A stretch of DNA of 60,400 nt from JBBQNJ01 sp038329845 (GTDB lineage: Bacteria > Planctomycetota > Phycisphaerae > Tepidisphaerales > Tepidisphaeraceae). Where the stretch lies: the NCBI GenBank assembly GCA_038329845.1, contig JBBQNJ010000024.1, forward strand, positions 1 to 60,400, in the 5' to 3' direction. The position numbers were made by a program, and so were the translations under genes. The notes beneath the pieces were generated by a model that was given only the letters and a program-made list of their open reading frames with translations, was not told the DNA's origin and ran no database searches. Positions 18,257 through 26,209 of this stretch are shown in pieces (the stretch's first letter is position 1; every line of letters begins with the position of its first letter).

Positions 18257-19144
18257 ATGGCTTTGATCGCCTGGCATGGCTGGCAGTTGCAGGTTCCCGA
18301 GCAATGGAACCCGGTGAAGCTTGAAGGCGATTATCGCCGTGGATATGCGCTGCTGGCTGACATGGAACGTCCCCGCCTGGGTATCCGCTGGCAGAAGCCG
18401 CGAGCTCGGCGGTTCGATCCGCGCGACTTTGTCCGGCGGGTCATGCTTGATGAGGTCGGGAAACTGGCCACCGATGAGGCCCGCCCACACCGCATGAGCG
18501 GCGAGCAGTCGGGGCAATGGGACAGCCCGTTGTTGTATCTCGAACCCGATCCCCCGGGACGCGATGTGTTCGTCGCGGTTTCCAAGGTCTCGCAGCGTGC
18601 CGTCGAGATCGTCTACCATGCCCAGCGGCGAGAGCGCCTGCTCGCCGACGGGGTGCTGCCGAAGTTGCTGGATCAGCCCGCGGATCAGCCGATGGCGTGG
18701 TCGGTCTTCGAGTTGAGCTGCGTCTGCCCGCCCGGCCTGGAGTTGCAGACAAAGCGGCTCAATCCCGGGGATCTGAGCCTCTCGTTCGCCGACCGACGGC
18801 GGTTGTTGACGGTGAGGCAGGTCGCGGTGGCCGAGCTGGCATTGAAGCGCATGCCTCTGGAAAAGTGGCTGGCGCAGCAGAATAAATTGGCGGGCAAGCA
18901 TTATCGCGCCGATGGGAGGCCCGGGTTGCTGGAGTTTGAAACCGACCGAGGGACGTTGACCGGCCTGACCGGCCCAGCAGTCCGCCGGCGACGGTTTTTC
19001 TGGATGCGGTGGCTGCCGACACCGCTGCCCACCTGGGCGCTGCATGATCAGCGCCGAGATCGATTGGTCTTGTTGCAGGCAACCGACGAGGCGCTGCTGC
19101 GACAAGTCGCCCCGACGGTGGGATTCGCCGCCGGCGTCGAATGA
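18257..19144 (+). CDS. Hypothetical protein of the FtsX/PqqD locus
   Basis: A 295-aa protein I do not recognise. It lacks a signal peptide or membrane helix, is rich in Arg, Trp and Pro, and starts MALIAWHGWQLQVPEQWNPVKLEG at 18257. The opening reads like a beta-rich domain seen in proteins annotated only as hypothetical in planctomycetes. A basic patch (AVRRRRFFWMRW) near residue 255 could be membrane-proximal. It lies 16 bp after the transporter gene and 12 bp before the PqqD-like gene, so translation is probably coupled and the product probably serves the same complex on the cytoplasmic side. No catalytic motif is visible. Confidence 0.7.
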   Translation: MALIAWHGWQLQVPEQWNPVKLEGDYRRGYALLADMERPRLGIRWQKPRARRFDPRDFVRRVMLDEVGKLATDEARPHRMSGEQSGQWDSPLLYLEPDPPGRDVFVAVSKVSQRAVEIVYHAQRRERLLADGVLPKLLDQPADQPMAWSVFELSCVCPPGLELQTKRLNPGDLSLSFADRRRLLTVRQVAVAELALKRMPLEKWLAQQNKLAGKHYRADGRPGLLEFETDRGTLTGLTGPAVRRRRFFWMRWLPTPLPTWALHDQRRDRLVLLQATDEALLRQVAPTVGFAAGVE

Positions 19145-19156
19145 AATGGAATTATC

Positions 19157-19549
19157 GTGTGGTTTCGACGAAAAAAACCCGTGATTTCCCGGCGGCTTTC
19201 CCTGGCCGCACGCCCGCTGCGCACCGTCGAACAGGAGCTGATCGAGACCCCCGACGGCGGGCGATTGAAGATCCCGCTTCGCCAGCGCAAATGGGCCGCG
19301 TGGATGTTTCGGTTGCCCGAAGGCTCGACCAAGACGTTTGAACTCGACGCGATGGGCGTGTTTGTCTGGAATCACTGTGATGGCAAGACCACCGTGCGAC
19401 AGATCATCCAGGCACTGGCCAAACGCTATAGACTGAATCTTCGAGAAGCCGAAGTGCCCACCGCCCAGTTCCTGCAAATGCTGCTGAAGAAGGGGCTGTT
19501 GGGAATGGACGTTCCGGGTGAAAAGGACGATAACATCCAGTCGGATTAG
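19157..19549 (+). CDS. PqqD-like (RRE-fold) protein
   Basis: A 130-aa protein starting with GTG at 19157. Its middle and C-terminal part (about 55-115) matches the PqqD pattern: FELDAMGVFVWNHCDGKTT, then a helix (IIQALAKRYRL) and a final winged region with LLKKGLLG. PqqD proteins form the small winged-helix RiPP-recognition element that binds precursor peptides. Here no radical-SAM enzyme, precursor peptide or cyclase is nearby, so a RiPP role is not supported. In this context it may serve as a peptide- or partner-binding adaptor for the surrounding permeases (inference). The N-terminal 50 residues are basic and extra to the domain. Confidence 0.8.
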   Translation: MWFRRKKPVISRRLSLAARPLRTVEQELIETPDGGRLKIPLRQRKWAAWMFRLPEGSTKTFELDAMGVFVWNHCDGKTTVRQIIQALAKRYRLNLREAEVPTAQFLQMLLKKGLLGMDVPGEKDDNIQSD

Positions 19550-19595
19550 CGGCCCGGATCGCCGTGACGATCGAGAAGACCATGGAAGCGCAGCG

Positions 19596-20600
19596 ATGAG
19601 CAATACCGTAAATCCCCCACCCGCGACGACCGTGCAGCGGCAGATCCGTCTGCCGTTGTCCAAGGCCGTCGAGATCGCCTACAAGTCGATTCGCCTTCGC
19701 CTGAGCCGGTCCCTGCTGGTCACCAGCGGCATCATTCTGGCACTGGCGTTTTTGATGTCGATCCAGGCCAACGATGCGTTCATCAACGGAATGCGCACCT
19801 GGATCACCCACGCCGAACGGACGCCGCAATTCGACGCGTATCGCGCCCAGGTCAAGCAGCTCGGGGAAAAGCAGGCGGAACTGGAAAAGCAGCTTCGCCC
19901 GGCGGCGGTGAAGGCGCCCAAGCCCCCCGCCGGTGCCACGGCCTTCAACGCCGAGGCCCGCTACGGCGTCGATCTTCCAGCGCTGCAAAAAGAACTGGGC
20001 GTGCTTCCCGGACCACGCGACGGGCTGCAAAAGGCGCTGACCGCCGAGCCGGCCTTGCTCAGCGTGATGGATGAATGGGTCGCGTCACGCCGACAACAGA
20101 AGGCGGTGGTGGAGAAGCTCAACGGTCCGCAAAATCTCGAGTCGCTGCTCAAACAGTCCGGCCAGCCGACCTCCGCCGCCGAGATCGAAAACGACAAGAT
20201 CCAGACCCGCTGGCTGCTGGGCTTGGCGCTGCTGGTGGCGTTCGTGGGGATCCTCAACTCCATGCTGATGAGCGTCACCGAGCGATTCCGCGAAATCGGC
20301 ACCATGAAATGCCTGGGCGCGCTCGATGGATTCATCATCAAGCTGTTCCTTATCGAAAGCCTCTTCCAAGGGCTGGTCGGAACGATTCTGGGCATCATCG
20401 TCGGACTGCTGCTGAGCATCGTCGCCATGAGCGCCGGTTACGGCCACTACGCCTGGGTTATGGTCCCCTGGAGTTCGCTCGGGATCAGCATCGCGCTTTC
20501 GATGCTGGTCGGCGTCGGGCTGACCGTCGCCGGGGCAGTCTATCCCGCCTGGCAAGCCGCCCGGATGCAGCCGATCGAGGCAATGCGAGTGGAAACGTGA
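19596..20600 (+). CDS. FtsX/MacB-type ABC transporter permease
   Basis: A 334-aa permease with the four-helix FtsX plan: helix 1 at about 40-60 (LLVTSGIILALAFLMS), a periplasmic domain of about 130 residues, then three helices at about 212-235, 258-290 and 300-325. The coupling region ERFREIGTMKCLGA before the third helix is diagnostic for MacB/LolC/FtsX. The start at 19596 (MSNTVNPPP) follows a purine-rich GAAGCGCAG stretch. The periplasmic domain carries a Lys/Glu-rich coiled-coil-like segment. The partner is the ATPase at 20788, separated by 187 bp that include a tetranucleotide repeat. These transporters act mechanically on periplasmic or envelope substrates rather than moving small solutes. 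Confidence 0.88.
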   Translation: MSNTVNPPPATTVQRQIRLPLSKAVEIAYKSIRLRLSRSLLVTSGIILALAFLMSIQANDAFINGMRTWITHAERTPQFDAYRAQVKQLGEKQAELEKQLRPAAVKAPKPPAGATAFNAEARYGVDLPALQKELGVLPGPRDGLQKALTAEPALLSVMDEWVASRRQQKAVVEKLNGPQNLESLLKQSGQPTSAAEIENDKIQTRWLLGLALLVAFVGILNSMLMSVTERFREIGTMKCLGALDGFIIKLFLIESLFQGLVGTILGIIVGLLLSIVAMSAGYGHYAWVMVPWSSLGISIALSMLVGVGLTVAGAVYPAWQAARMQPIEAMRVET

Positions 20601-20631
20601 TCCGTTCCTCGAACCGCAGTGCGACTTTGAG

Positions 20632-20765
20632 CTGACTGACTGACTGACTGACTGACTGACCGATCGACGGACTGACCGACTGATCGACTGACTGGCTCAC
20701 TGATTGATTGATTGACTGACTGACCGACTGACCGACTGACCGACTGACCGACTGACCGACTGACC
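20632..20765. repeat. TGAC tetranucleotide microsatellite between ABC permease and ATPase genes
   Basis: About 134 bp built from about 33 units of TGAC and close variants (TGACC, TGATT, TGATC). It ends in a regular 8-bp period (ACTGACCG, several copies). On the plus strand TGA stops occur in all three frames; on the minus strand it reads as an open Ser/Val/Gln repeat that I regard as fortuitous. It fills most of the 187-bp gap upstream of the ATPase start. Confidence 0.95.
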
Positions 20766-20787
20766 TCAAAACCCCGGGTACCTCGTT

Positions 20788-21588
20788 ATGACCACGACCG
20801 ATACGACCAATACCGCCGCCCCCGCTCCGATGCCGGCGACATTGTCGGAACACACTGTCCGCACCATCGACGTCAAGCGCGTCTATCGCATGGGCACCGA
20901 AGAGGTCCACGCCTTGCGCGGCGTGACCGTCTCGATCCACCGCGGCGAGTACATCTCGATCATGGGACCGTCCGGATCGGGGAAAAGCACCTTCTTCAAC
21001 ATGATCGGCGGGCTGGACAAGCCCAGCGAAGGCAAGGTCTACATTGACGAAGTTGATATAGCTCAGCTCGACAGCTACGAGCTGGCCTGGATGCGCTGCC
21101 GCAAGATCGGCTACATCTTCCAGACGTTCAACTTGATCCCGGTGATGACGGCGCTGGAGAACGTCATGCTGCCGATGGTCTTTGCCGGGCTGAACACCGC
21201 CGAGGCCCAGGACAAGGCCGCCGAGATCCTCAAGCGCGTCGAACTGGGCCATCGCATGATGAACAAGCCCCAGGAAATGAGCGGCGGGCAGCAGCAGCGG
21301 GTGGCCATCGCCCGCGCGTTCGCCAACGATCCGGCGATCATCCTCGCCGACGAGCCGACCGGCAACCTCGACCTGAACACCGGCACCCTGATCATCGAAC
21401 TGCTGCGGCAATTGAACAAAGAGCGCGGCGTGACGATCATCAGCGCCACCCACGACCACAAGATGCTCGCCGTCTCCGATCGTATCATCTGGATCCGCGA
21501 CGGCCGAGTCGACAAGATCCAGAACCGCGCCGACCTGGACATCCAAGTCGGCACGATCTCCGGCGAAGGTGGAAAGGACATGCACTAA
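20788..21588 (+). CDS. ABC transporter ATP-binding protein (LolD/MacB-type)
   Basis: A 266-aa ATPase with Walker A GPSGSGKST, Q-loop in YIFQTFNLIPVMTALENV, signature MSGGQQQRVAIARA, Walker B IILADEPTGNLD and the switch His in ISATHDHKM. These are the hallmarks of the LolD/MacB/FtsE clade that pairs with FtsX-type permeases. An N-terminal tail of about 25 residues precedes the domain. It probably energises the 19596 permease and possibly also the giant FtsX at 8377, since no other ATPase is present. The Shine-Dalgarno sequence is weak, and the TGAC repeat directly upstream could influence its expression. Confidence 0.93.
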   Translation: MTTTDTTNTAAPAPMPATLSEHTVRTIDVKRVYRMGTEEVHALRGVTVSIHRGEYISIMGPSGSGKSTFFNMIGGLDKPSEGKVYIDEVDIAQLDSYELAWMRCRKIGYIFQTFNLIPVMTALENVMLPMVFAGLNTAEAQDKAAEILKRVELGHRMMNKPQEMSGGQQQRVAIARAFANDPAIILADEPTGNLDLNTGTLIIELLRQLNKERGVTIISATHDHKMLAVSDRIIWIRDGRVDKIQNRADLDIQVGTISGEGGKDMH

Positions 21589-21886
21589 AGCCGCCGTCAG
21601 GCCCGTACAAGGCATGACCACGAAGCATTGCCACGGCCGCATGCAGCCATAAGGCCCGCCGCTACTGGGGTTACGCCACCGATCCGGTGTGGATGCGGGA
21701 TTGGCCACTGAACCGCCCCACTCGCCTGTTGTAATGCGCGGACTCGCGCGGCGCGGGCCCCAATCCGCATTCCGTCCTCTATTTCTAGGACGTTCGACGC
21801 CTCTTCGATCCCGCTTTCTGCAATCCTCAACCGCGTGCGCCCGGCCCGCTGCATCGGCAAAATGCCGGCTGCGGACTACGAGAAAA
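21589..21886. other. 298-bp spacer with no recognisable gene
   Basis: No open frame of protein character, repeat or convincing terminator is seen between the ATPase stop and the tRNA 3' end. The tRNA is followed on its own strand by TTTTCT, which may help termination. Confidence 0.4.
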
Positions 21887-21960
21887 TCGGGGCGACAGGA
21901 TTCGGACCTGCGACCTCGTGGTCCCAAACCACGCGCTCTACCAAGCTGAGCTACGCCCCG
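21887..21960 (-). tRNA. tRNA-Pro (UGG)
   Basis: A 74-nt cloverleaf reads on the minus strand. Acceptor CGGGGCG pairs with CGCCCCG plus discriminator A. The D arm is GCTCAGCTTGGTAGAGC, and the anticodon stem CGTGG/CCACG holds loop TTTGGGA (anticodon TGG, codon CCA). The T arm carries GGTTCGAATCC. CCA is not encoded and must be added post-transcriptionally. Confidence 0.95.
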
Positions 21961-22217
21961 GCGACGCGATCCAATCTTAGCGACATCGAGTTGCCGATGC
22001 GAACTGCGCAAACCGTCCGAGTGAGAATGAATGCCCCGGCGATCCGGTGAAAAAGCCGCACGCGAAATTGCACCGGGTATCCGACGGCGCGCCGAATCGA
22101 TGCGCGCCCTCGTGCGCCGTCTGCCGCGAGTTATTTCGCCGAATCCTTCTTGCCCGCCGCATTCGGCATGCCTCCGCTCCCGGGGCGGTGGCACTGGTGG
22201 CGGGCGGTCGGGGCGAA

Positions 22218-23198
22218 TCAGAACTTCGCTTCCAGGCCGAAGCGGAGGTAGGGCGCATCGCTGATGTCGGCGATCGTGCGGCTGTTGCGCGAGTCGAAGC
22301 CGACCTCGAACTCATTGCTCCAGGCGTACCCGATGGCCGTGGATACGCTGAAGTTATTCGCCGGGGTCCAGCTCAAACCCAGCTCAGCGCGGCGCTGGTT
22401 GAACAGCAGCCGCCGATCGGCGGGCAGCCCGCCGGTGTGGAAGGCGTGGTGCAGCGCCTTGGCATTGGCGAACACCTGGAACTGCTTGAGAAACCGCTGG
22501 GAAACGCGAATCTCCAGATCCTCTCGGAACATGTAGTTCAGCTCCAGCTCGAACGAGTCGTAGGGCTTCCAGAGGATCGAGCTGACGGGAAATCCCAGGG
22601 TTCCGGTGAGCGTCGGATGCAGCTTGCGCGACAGGCCGAAGCCCGGCAGCGGCACATCGGGCATGAACGTGCGATTGCCGTTGTAGTCCAGCCCGATCCC
22701 CAGCCGGGTTTCGGTCGCCACGTCGAGCGTCTTGGCGACGACGAAGGTGGCCCGGGCGTACCAACCATCCCCTTCGGCGAACGGCGAGGAACCGGCATAC
22801 CCGCCGCCAAAGATGATCCCCATTCCCCATCCATCCACCTCGGCGATCCCCGTCCCCACGGCCAGCGAGGCATCGACGAGGTTGCCCGCCACACCGGGGA
22901 TGGTCGGATCGTTCATAAGTTGGATGTAATCGAATCCAATTCGCGGGCTGACCTTGTTGCCCGGCAGAATCCTCGCCCGGCCCTGCGCTTCATACGAGTT
23001 GAGATGAAACGGCTGGTCCGTTGCCTTCTCGTGACCCGATTCGAGCCAGAAGGCATCGGCGTTGAAATCCACGACCTGGTCCAACTCCTCCCACGGCTTG
23101 GCCAGCAACGTCGCCCCCACCTGCCCGCGCGCGGCGGCGGCCGTCAAGAGCATGCCCAATCCCGCGCCAAGCGCCAGCCCGACGAATCGTCTTCGCAT
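22218..23198 (-). CDS. Exported protein, possible outer-membrane beta-barrel
   Basis: A 326-aa protein with an N-terminal signal peptide (MRRRFVGLALGAGLGMLL, cleavage near ARGQ). Sequence of alternating polar/hydrophobic strands follows, and the last residue is Phe (GLEAKF), a common signature of outer-membrane barrels inserted by BamA. I cannot assign a family. The frame stays open upstream to 23417, but that extension reads through a 121-bp mobile element, so the ATG at 23198 is the real start. It is divergent from the MNT gene, with the mobile element sitting in the shared promoter region. Confidence 0.65.
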   Translation of the reverse strand: MRRRFVGLALGAGLGMLLTAAAARGQVGATLLAKPWEELDQVVDFNADAFWLESGHEKATDQPFHLNSYEAQGRARILPGNKVSPRIGFDYIQLMNDPTIPGVAGNLVDASLAVGTGIAEVDGWGMGIIFGGGYAGSSPFAEGDGWYARATFVVAKTLDVATETRLGIGLDYNGNRTFMPDVPLPGFGLSRKLHPTLTGTLGFPVSSILWKPYDSFELELNYMFREDLEIRVSQRFLKQFQVFANAKALHHAFHTGGLPADRRLLFNQRRAELGLSWTPANNFSVSTAIGYAWSNEFEVGFDSRNSRTIADISDAPYLRFGLEAKF

Positions 23199-23233
23199 AA
23201 CCCCATGATGCCCGATCGTCGGCATCGTGCAAA

Positions 23234-23354
23234 CGTAACATTTCAGCCGAATGCCGCCACGCTGATTCTGAGGCTGATATCGCGGGGCAGCAGACAGACT
23301 CAACTTGACTGAGGCCGCAAAACGGGAATCGCGGCAGACGGCTGAAGTGTTACG
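23234..23354 (+). mobile_element. 121-bp MITE-like element, copy A
   Basis: The ends are inverted repeats: CGTAACATTTCAGCCG (23234-23249) and CGGCTGAAGTGTTACG (23339-23354), 15 of 16 complementary. The element is flanked by the direct repeat TGCAAA (23228-23233 and 23355-23360). The reverse complement of 59395-59515 matches it at 117 of 121 positions. It has no coding capacity, so it would need a transposase in trans. Confidence 0.9.
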
Positions 23355-23484
23355 TGCAAACCGATCCAACGATGCCGGGTCGCGGCGGATGCATGACAAT
23401 CGTCGCGTCGAGCGCAAACCCCGAGGAGTCGTTCGCTGCTATTGCGACCGCCCGGCGCGGTCCGGCCCGGGAATAAAGGATATA

Positions 23485-23856
23485 ATGACTTTACGGGGCG
23501 CAGAGATGTATCCGACACCCACAGTCGAGCCAGGTTTGATTCCGCAAGACGACATCGACCGCGCGGCGCGGTTAATTCTGGACGCGGCACCTGCCGGGTC
23601 GGAGGTGATCCTGTTCGGTTCATACGCGCGGGGGGACGCTGATCCAGACAGCGATTTGGATTTCCTGGTCGTGGCGCCGACCGTGGTCGATGCCCGTACC
23701 GAATCGATCCGGCTGCGACGCGCGGCTCGCGCCGTGCGGGCGCCGATGGACGTGCTGGTGGTCAGCCGCGAACGCTTCGACCACTGGAAGCTGTTCGTCA
23801 ACACGGTGATGGCAGAGGCAGCGCGTGAAGGAAAGGTCTATCGACATGGCGCTTGA
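23485..23856 (+). CDS. MNT-type nucleotidyltransferase (antitoxin-like)
   Basis: A 123-aa minimal nucleotidyltransferase. The motif LFGSYARGDADPDSDLDFLV contains the GSx(10)DxD signature with the catalytic aspartates, followed by a third acidic strand (APMDVLVV). The ATG at 23485 follows AAGGA by 4 nt. Such proteins usually pair with a HEPN protein in type VII toxin-antitoxin modules, where the MNT enzyme AMPylates and inactivates the HEPN RNase. That layout is seen here: the HEPN frame begins inside the last codons of this gene (11-nt overlap). The partner gene is interrupted, so the pair may no longer function as a module. Confidence 0.85.
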   Translation: MTLRGAEMYPTPTVEPGLIPQDDIDRAARLILDAAPAGSEVILFGSYARGDADPDSDLDFLVVAPTVVDARTESIRLRRAARAVRAPMDVLVVSRERFDHWKLFVNTVMAEAAREGKVYRHGA

Positions 23857-24292
23857 CCCGCCCCAGGTGCTGCTGAAGAAGGCCCGCGATGATCAACGTC
23901 TGCTGGCGGTGATCGCTCACTTGACCGAGGCGACCGATGAGCAGGTGGGATTCCATGCGCAGCAGGCGGTCGAGAAGTCGCTCAAGGCCGTACTCTCTCA
24001 CCGGAGCATTCACTACCGCAAGAGCCACGATCTGGCGGAGCTGCTGGCGCTGCTTGCCGAGCATGGGATACAGGTTCCCCGCGACTTATAGCAGAGCGAC
24101 GTCCTCACTCTGTTCGCGGCACAATTTCGTTACAACGACTCGCCGGAAATCCTCGCATCGGCACCGGCGTTTGATCGCACTGGAGCCATCCACCTAGCGA
24201 CTATCTCAGTCGAATGGGCCGAAGAATTCGTGAACACGAGCGGACCCACTTTGCGCCGGGGGAATTTTCGGGACGGCACGGGATCGCCATAA
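23846..24292 (+). pseudogene. HEPN-domain gene interrupted by an amber codon
   Basis: The frame from ATG 23846 encodes a HEPN helical bundle (helix with GFHAQQAVEKSLKAVL, then HYRKSHDLAELLALL) and meets TAG at 24089-24091 after 81 codons. The same frame continues for 66 sense codons to TAA at 24290-24292. The downstream part has clear HEPN character (FAAQFRYNDSPEILASAP, ending in VEWAEEFV), matching the final helices of this family. A single base change from CAG/GAG to TAG explains it. The truncated product lacks the last helices, so it is probably inactive; suppression or a sequencing error are alternatives. Overlap with the MNT gene supports an original toxin-antitoxin operon. Confidence 0.75.
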
Positions 24293-24471
24293 CGACTCCC
24301 GTATCCGGTCGCCGTAATCGAGTCGTCCTGAGAATATGCAAATACCGCTGACGGAATACTTTGGAAGTCCAGACGAGGGCGGCTTGACGCCGTGGCCCTG
24401 CACGGGGACAAATTGGAGGCGTTGACCGGGGGAGGCACCCTGGGGCGAGAAATCCGTCGGAGCAACTGCCA

Positions 24472-26163
24472 ATGGCGAGTCATTACACGATCGGGCTGGA
24501 CTTCGGGACCAATTCCGTGCGGGCGTTATTGGTGGATACCGCCGATGGACGGGAGTTGGGATCGAGCGTGTGGAATTATGCGCACGGGCAGACAGGGATC
24601 ATTCTCGACACCGATCAGCCGGACCTGGCCCGGCAGCATCCGGTGGACTATCTGCGCGGGATTGAGCAGACCGTCTCGAAGGTGCTGGAAGCGGGCGCGA
24701 AGGACCGCGCATTTTCGCCGTCCCGCGTGATTGGGATCGGGGTGGACACCACCGGCAGCACCCCCCTGCCGGTGGACGCCCAGGGCATGGCGCTGGCGCT
24801 GAAGGGCGAGTACGCGGAGAATCCCAACGCGATGGCATGGCTGTGGAAGGATCACACCGCGCACGCTGAAGCCGCGCGGATCACCGCCGCCGCCGCTCAA
24901 TCCAGGCCGCAGTACCTGGCCAAGTGCGGGGGACGGTACTCCAGCGAATGGTACTGGTCGAAGCTGCTTCACTGCGCGCGGATCGATGCGGCACTGTTCG
25001 CCGCGGCGTACACCTGGGTCGAGCTGGCCGACTGGGTTCCGGCGGTGCTGACGGGGACGATGCATCCGGACAAGATTCGGCGCGGGGTGTGTGCCGCCGG
25101 TCACAAGGCATTCTACAACCCGGCGTGGGGGGGATATCCGGACGAGCAATTTTTGAGCGAGCTGCATCCTGAGCTGGCGCGGATTCGGCGGACGCTTGGC
25201 GGCAAGGCGTTTTCCGTGGCCGAGGCCGCGGGGAAATTAACCGCCGAATGGGCGAAGAAGCTGGGCTTGCCCGAGGGCATTCCCGTGGCGATCGGCGCGT
25301 TCGATGCGCATCTGGGCGCGGTGGGCGCGGGGATCGGTGCCGGGACGCTGGTGAAGATCATGGGGACATCGACGTGCGACATCATGATCAGCCCCATGAC
25401 CAGGGAGCTTGGGGATATTCCTGGGCTATGCGGGATCGTGCCCGAATCGGTGCTGCCGCAATATTTCGGACTCGAGGCCGGTCAGTCGGCGGTCGGCGAC
25501 ATCTTCAACTGGTTCGTCAACTCGATCCGTCCCGGCGGCGACGCCGGTGCCACTCACGACGCCCTAACCGAATCGGCGAAAAAGATCGCGCCCGGCGAGA
25601 GCGGGCTGCTGGCGCTGGACTGGCACAACGGAAATCGCACCGTCCTGGTCGATCAGCGACTAAGCGGCGCCTTGATCGGGATGAGCCTGGCCACCACGCC
25701 CGGGGAAATCTACCGCGCGTTGATCGAGGCGACGGCCTTCGGGGCGCGGGTAATTATGGAACGTCTGGAGGAACACGGCGTGCCGGTCCGACGAGTCGTC
25801 AATTGCGGCGGGATCGCCTCGCGCAGCCCGCTGGCGATGCAAATTTACGCCGACGTGATGAACCGCCCGCTGGAGATCGCCCGCAGCACGCAGACCTGCG
25901 CGTTGGGATCGGCGATCGCCGGGGCCGTGGTCGCGGGGGCGAAAAACGGCGGCCACGATGCGTTCGACCCGGCGGTGAAGGCGATGACCGGCGTGCTGGA
26001 CACGCGCTACGTTCCGATCCCCGAGAACGTCGCGGCGTATCGACGGCTGTACGTGCTGTATCGCGCCCTGCATGATGCCTTCGGCGTACGCAGGCATCAG
26101 GCGGACTTGTCGAACGTGATGAAGCAACTGCTCGACCTTCGCGACCAGCGCCGCTCGGCGTAG
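24472..26163 (+). CDS. araB: L-ribulokinase
   Basis: A 563-aa FGGY-family sugar kinase phosphorylating L-ribulose to L-ribulose 5-phosphate with ATP. The N-terminal ATPase motif is GLDFGTNSVRALLVDT, with GVDTTGSTPLPVD following. The ribulokinase-typical IMGTSTCDI and EATAFGARVIMERL segments are present, and the C-terminal adenosine-binding motif is GGIASRSPLAMQIYADV. Length is normal for AraB. The ATG at 24472 fits the family start. It is the first gene of an araB-araA-araD run, 46 bp before araA. No adjacent AraC or AraR regulator is present. The 24293-24471 leader contains no recognised operator. Confidence 0.95.
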   Translation: MASHYTIGLDFGTNSVRALLVDTADGRELGSSVWNYAHGQTGIILDTDQPDLARQHPVDYLRGIEQTVSKVLEAGAKDRAFSPSRVIGIGVDTTGSTPLPVDAQGMALALKGEYAENPNAMAWLWKDHTAHAEAARITAAAAQSRPQYLAKCGGRYSSEWYWSKLLHCARIDAALFAAAYTWVELADWVPAVLTGTMHPDKIRRGVCAAGHKAFYNPAWGGYPDEQFLSELHPELARIRRTLGGKAFSVAEAAGKLTAEWAKKLGLPEGIPVAIGAFDAHLGAVGAGIGAGTLVKIMGTSTCDIMISPMTRELGDIPGLCGIVPESVLPQYFGLEAGQSAVGDIFNWFVNSIRPGGDAGATHDALTESAKKIAPGESGLLALDWHNGNRTVLVDQRLSGALIGMSLATTPGEIYRALIEATAFGARVIMERLEEHGVPVRRVVNCGGIASRSPLAMQIYADVMNRPLEIARSTQTCALGSAIAGAVVAGAKNGGHDAFDPAVKAMTGVLDTRYVPIPENVAAYRRLYVLYRALHDAFGVRRHQADLSNVMKQLLDLRDQRRSA

Positions 26164-26209
26164 CGATGAGCCAGCGAGCGATCCAACCGTAAACCCTTCT
26201 CGAAACACC

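Noticed and set aside
19157..19549. RiPP biosynthetic cluster suggested by the PqqD-like protein
   Set aside because: No radical-SAM enzyme, precursor peptide, cyclase or modifying enzyme is adjacent; only the recognition fold is present.
18221..19663. 480-aa minus-strand open frame across the unknown and PqqD-like genes
   Set aside because: Gln/His/Arg-rich shadow spanning three plus-strand genes with PqqD and FtsX similarity.
20485..22194. 569-aa minus-strand open frame containing a Ser/Val/Gln repeat
   Set aside because: It runs through the TGAC microsatellite and antisense to the ABC ATPase gene; the repeat is open on that strand only by chance.
23199..23417. N-terminal extension of the exported protein gene (start at 23417)
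   Set aside because: The extension lies within the 121-bp mobile element and the adjoining intergenic DNA; a signal peptide starts cleanly at 23198.
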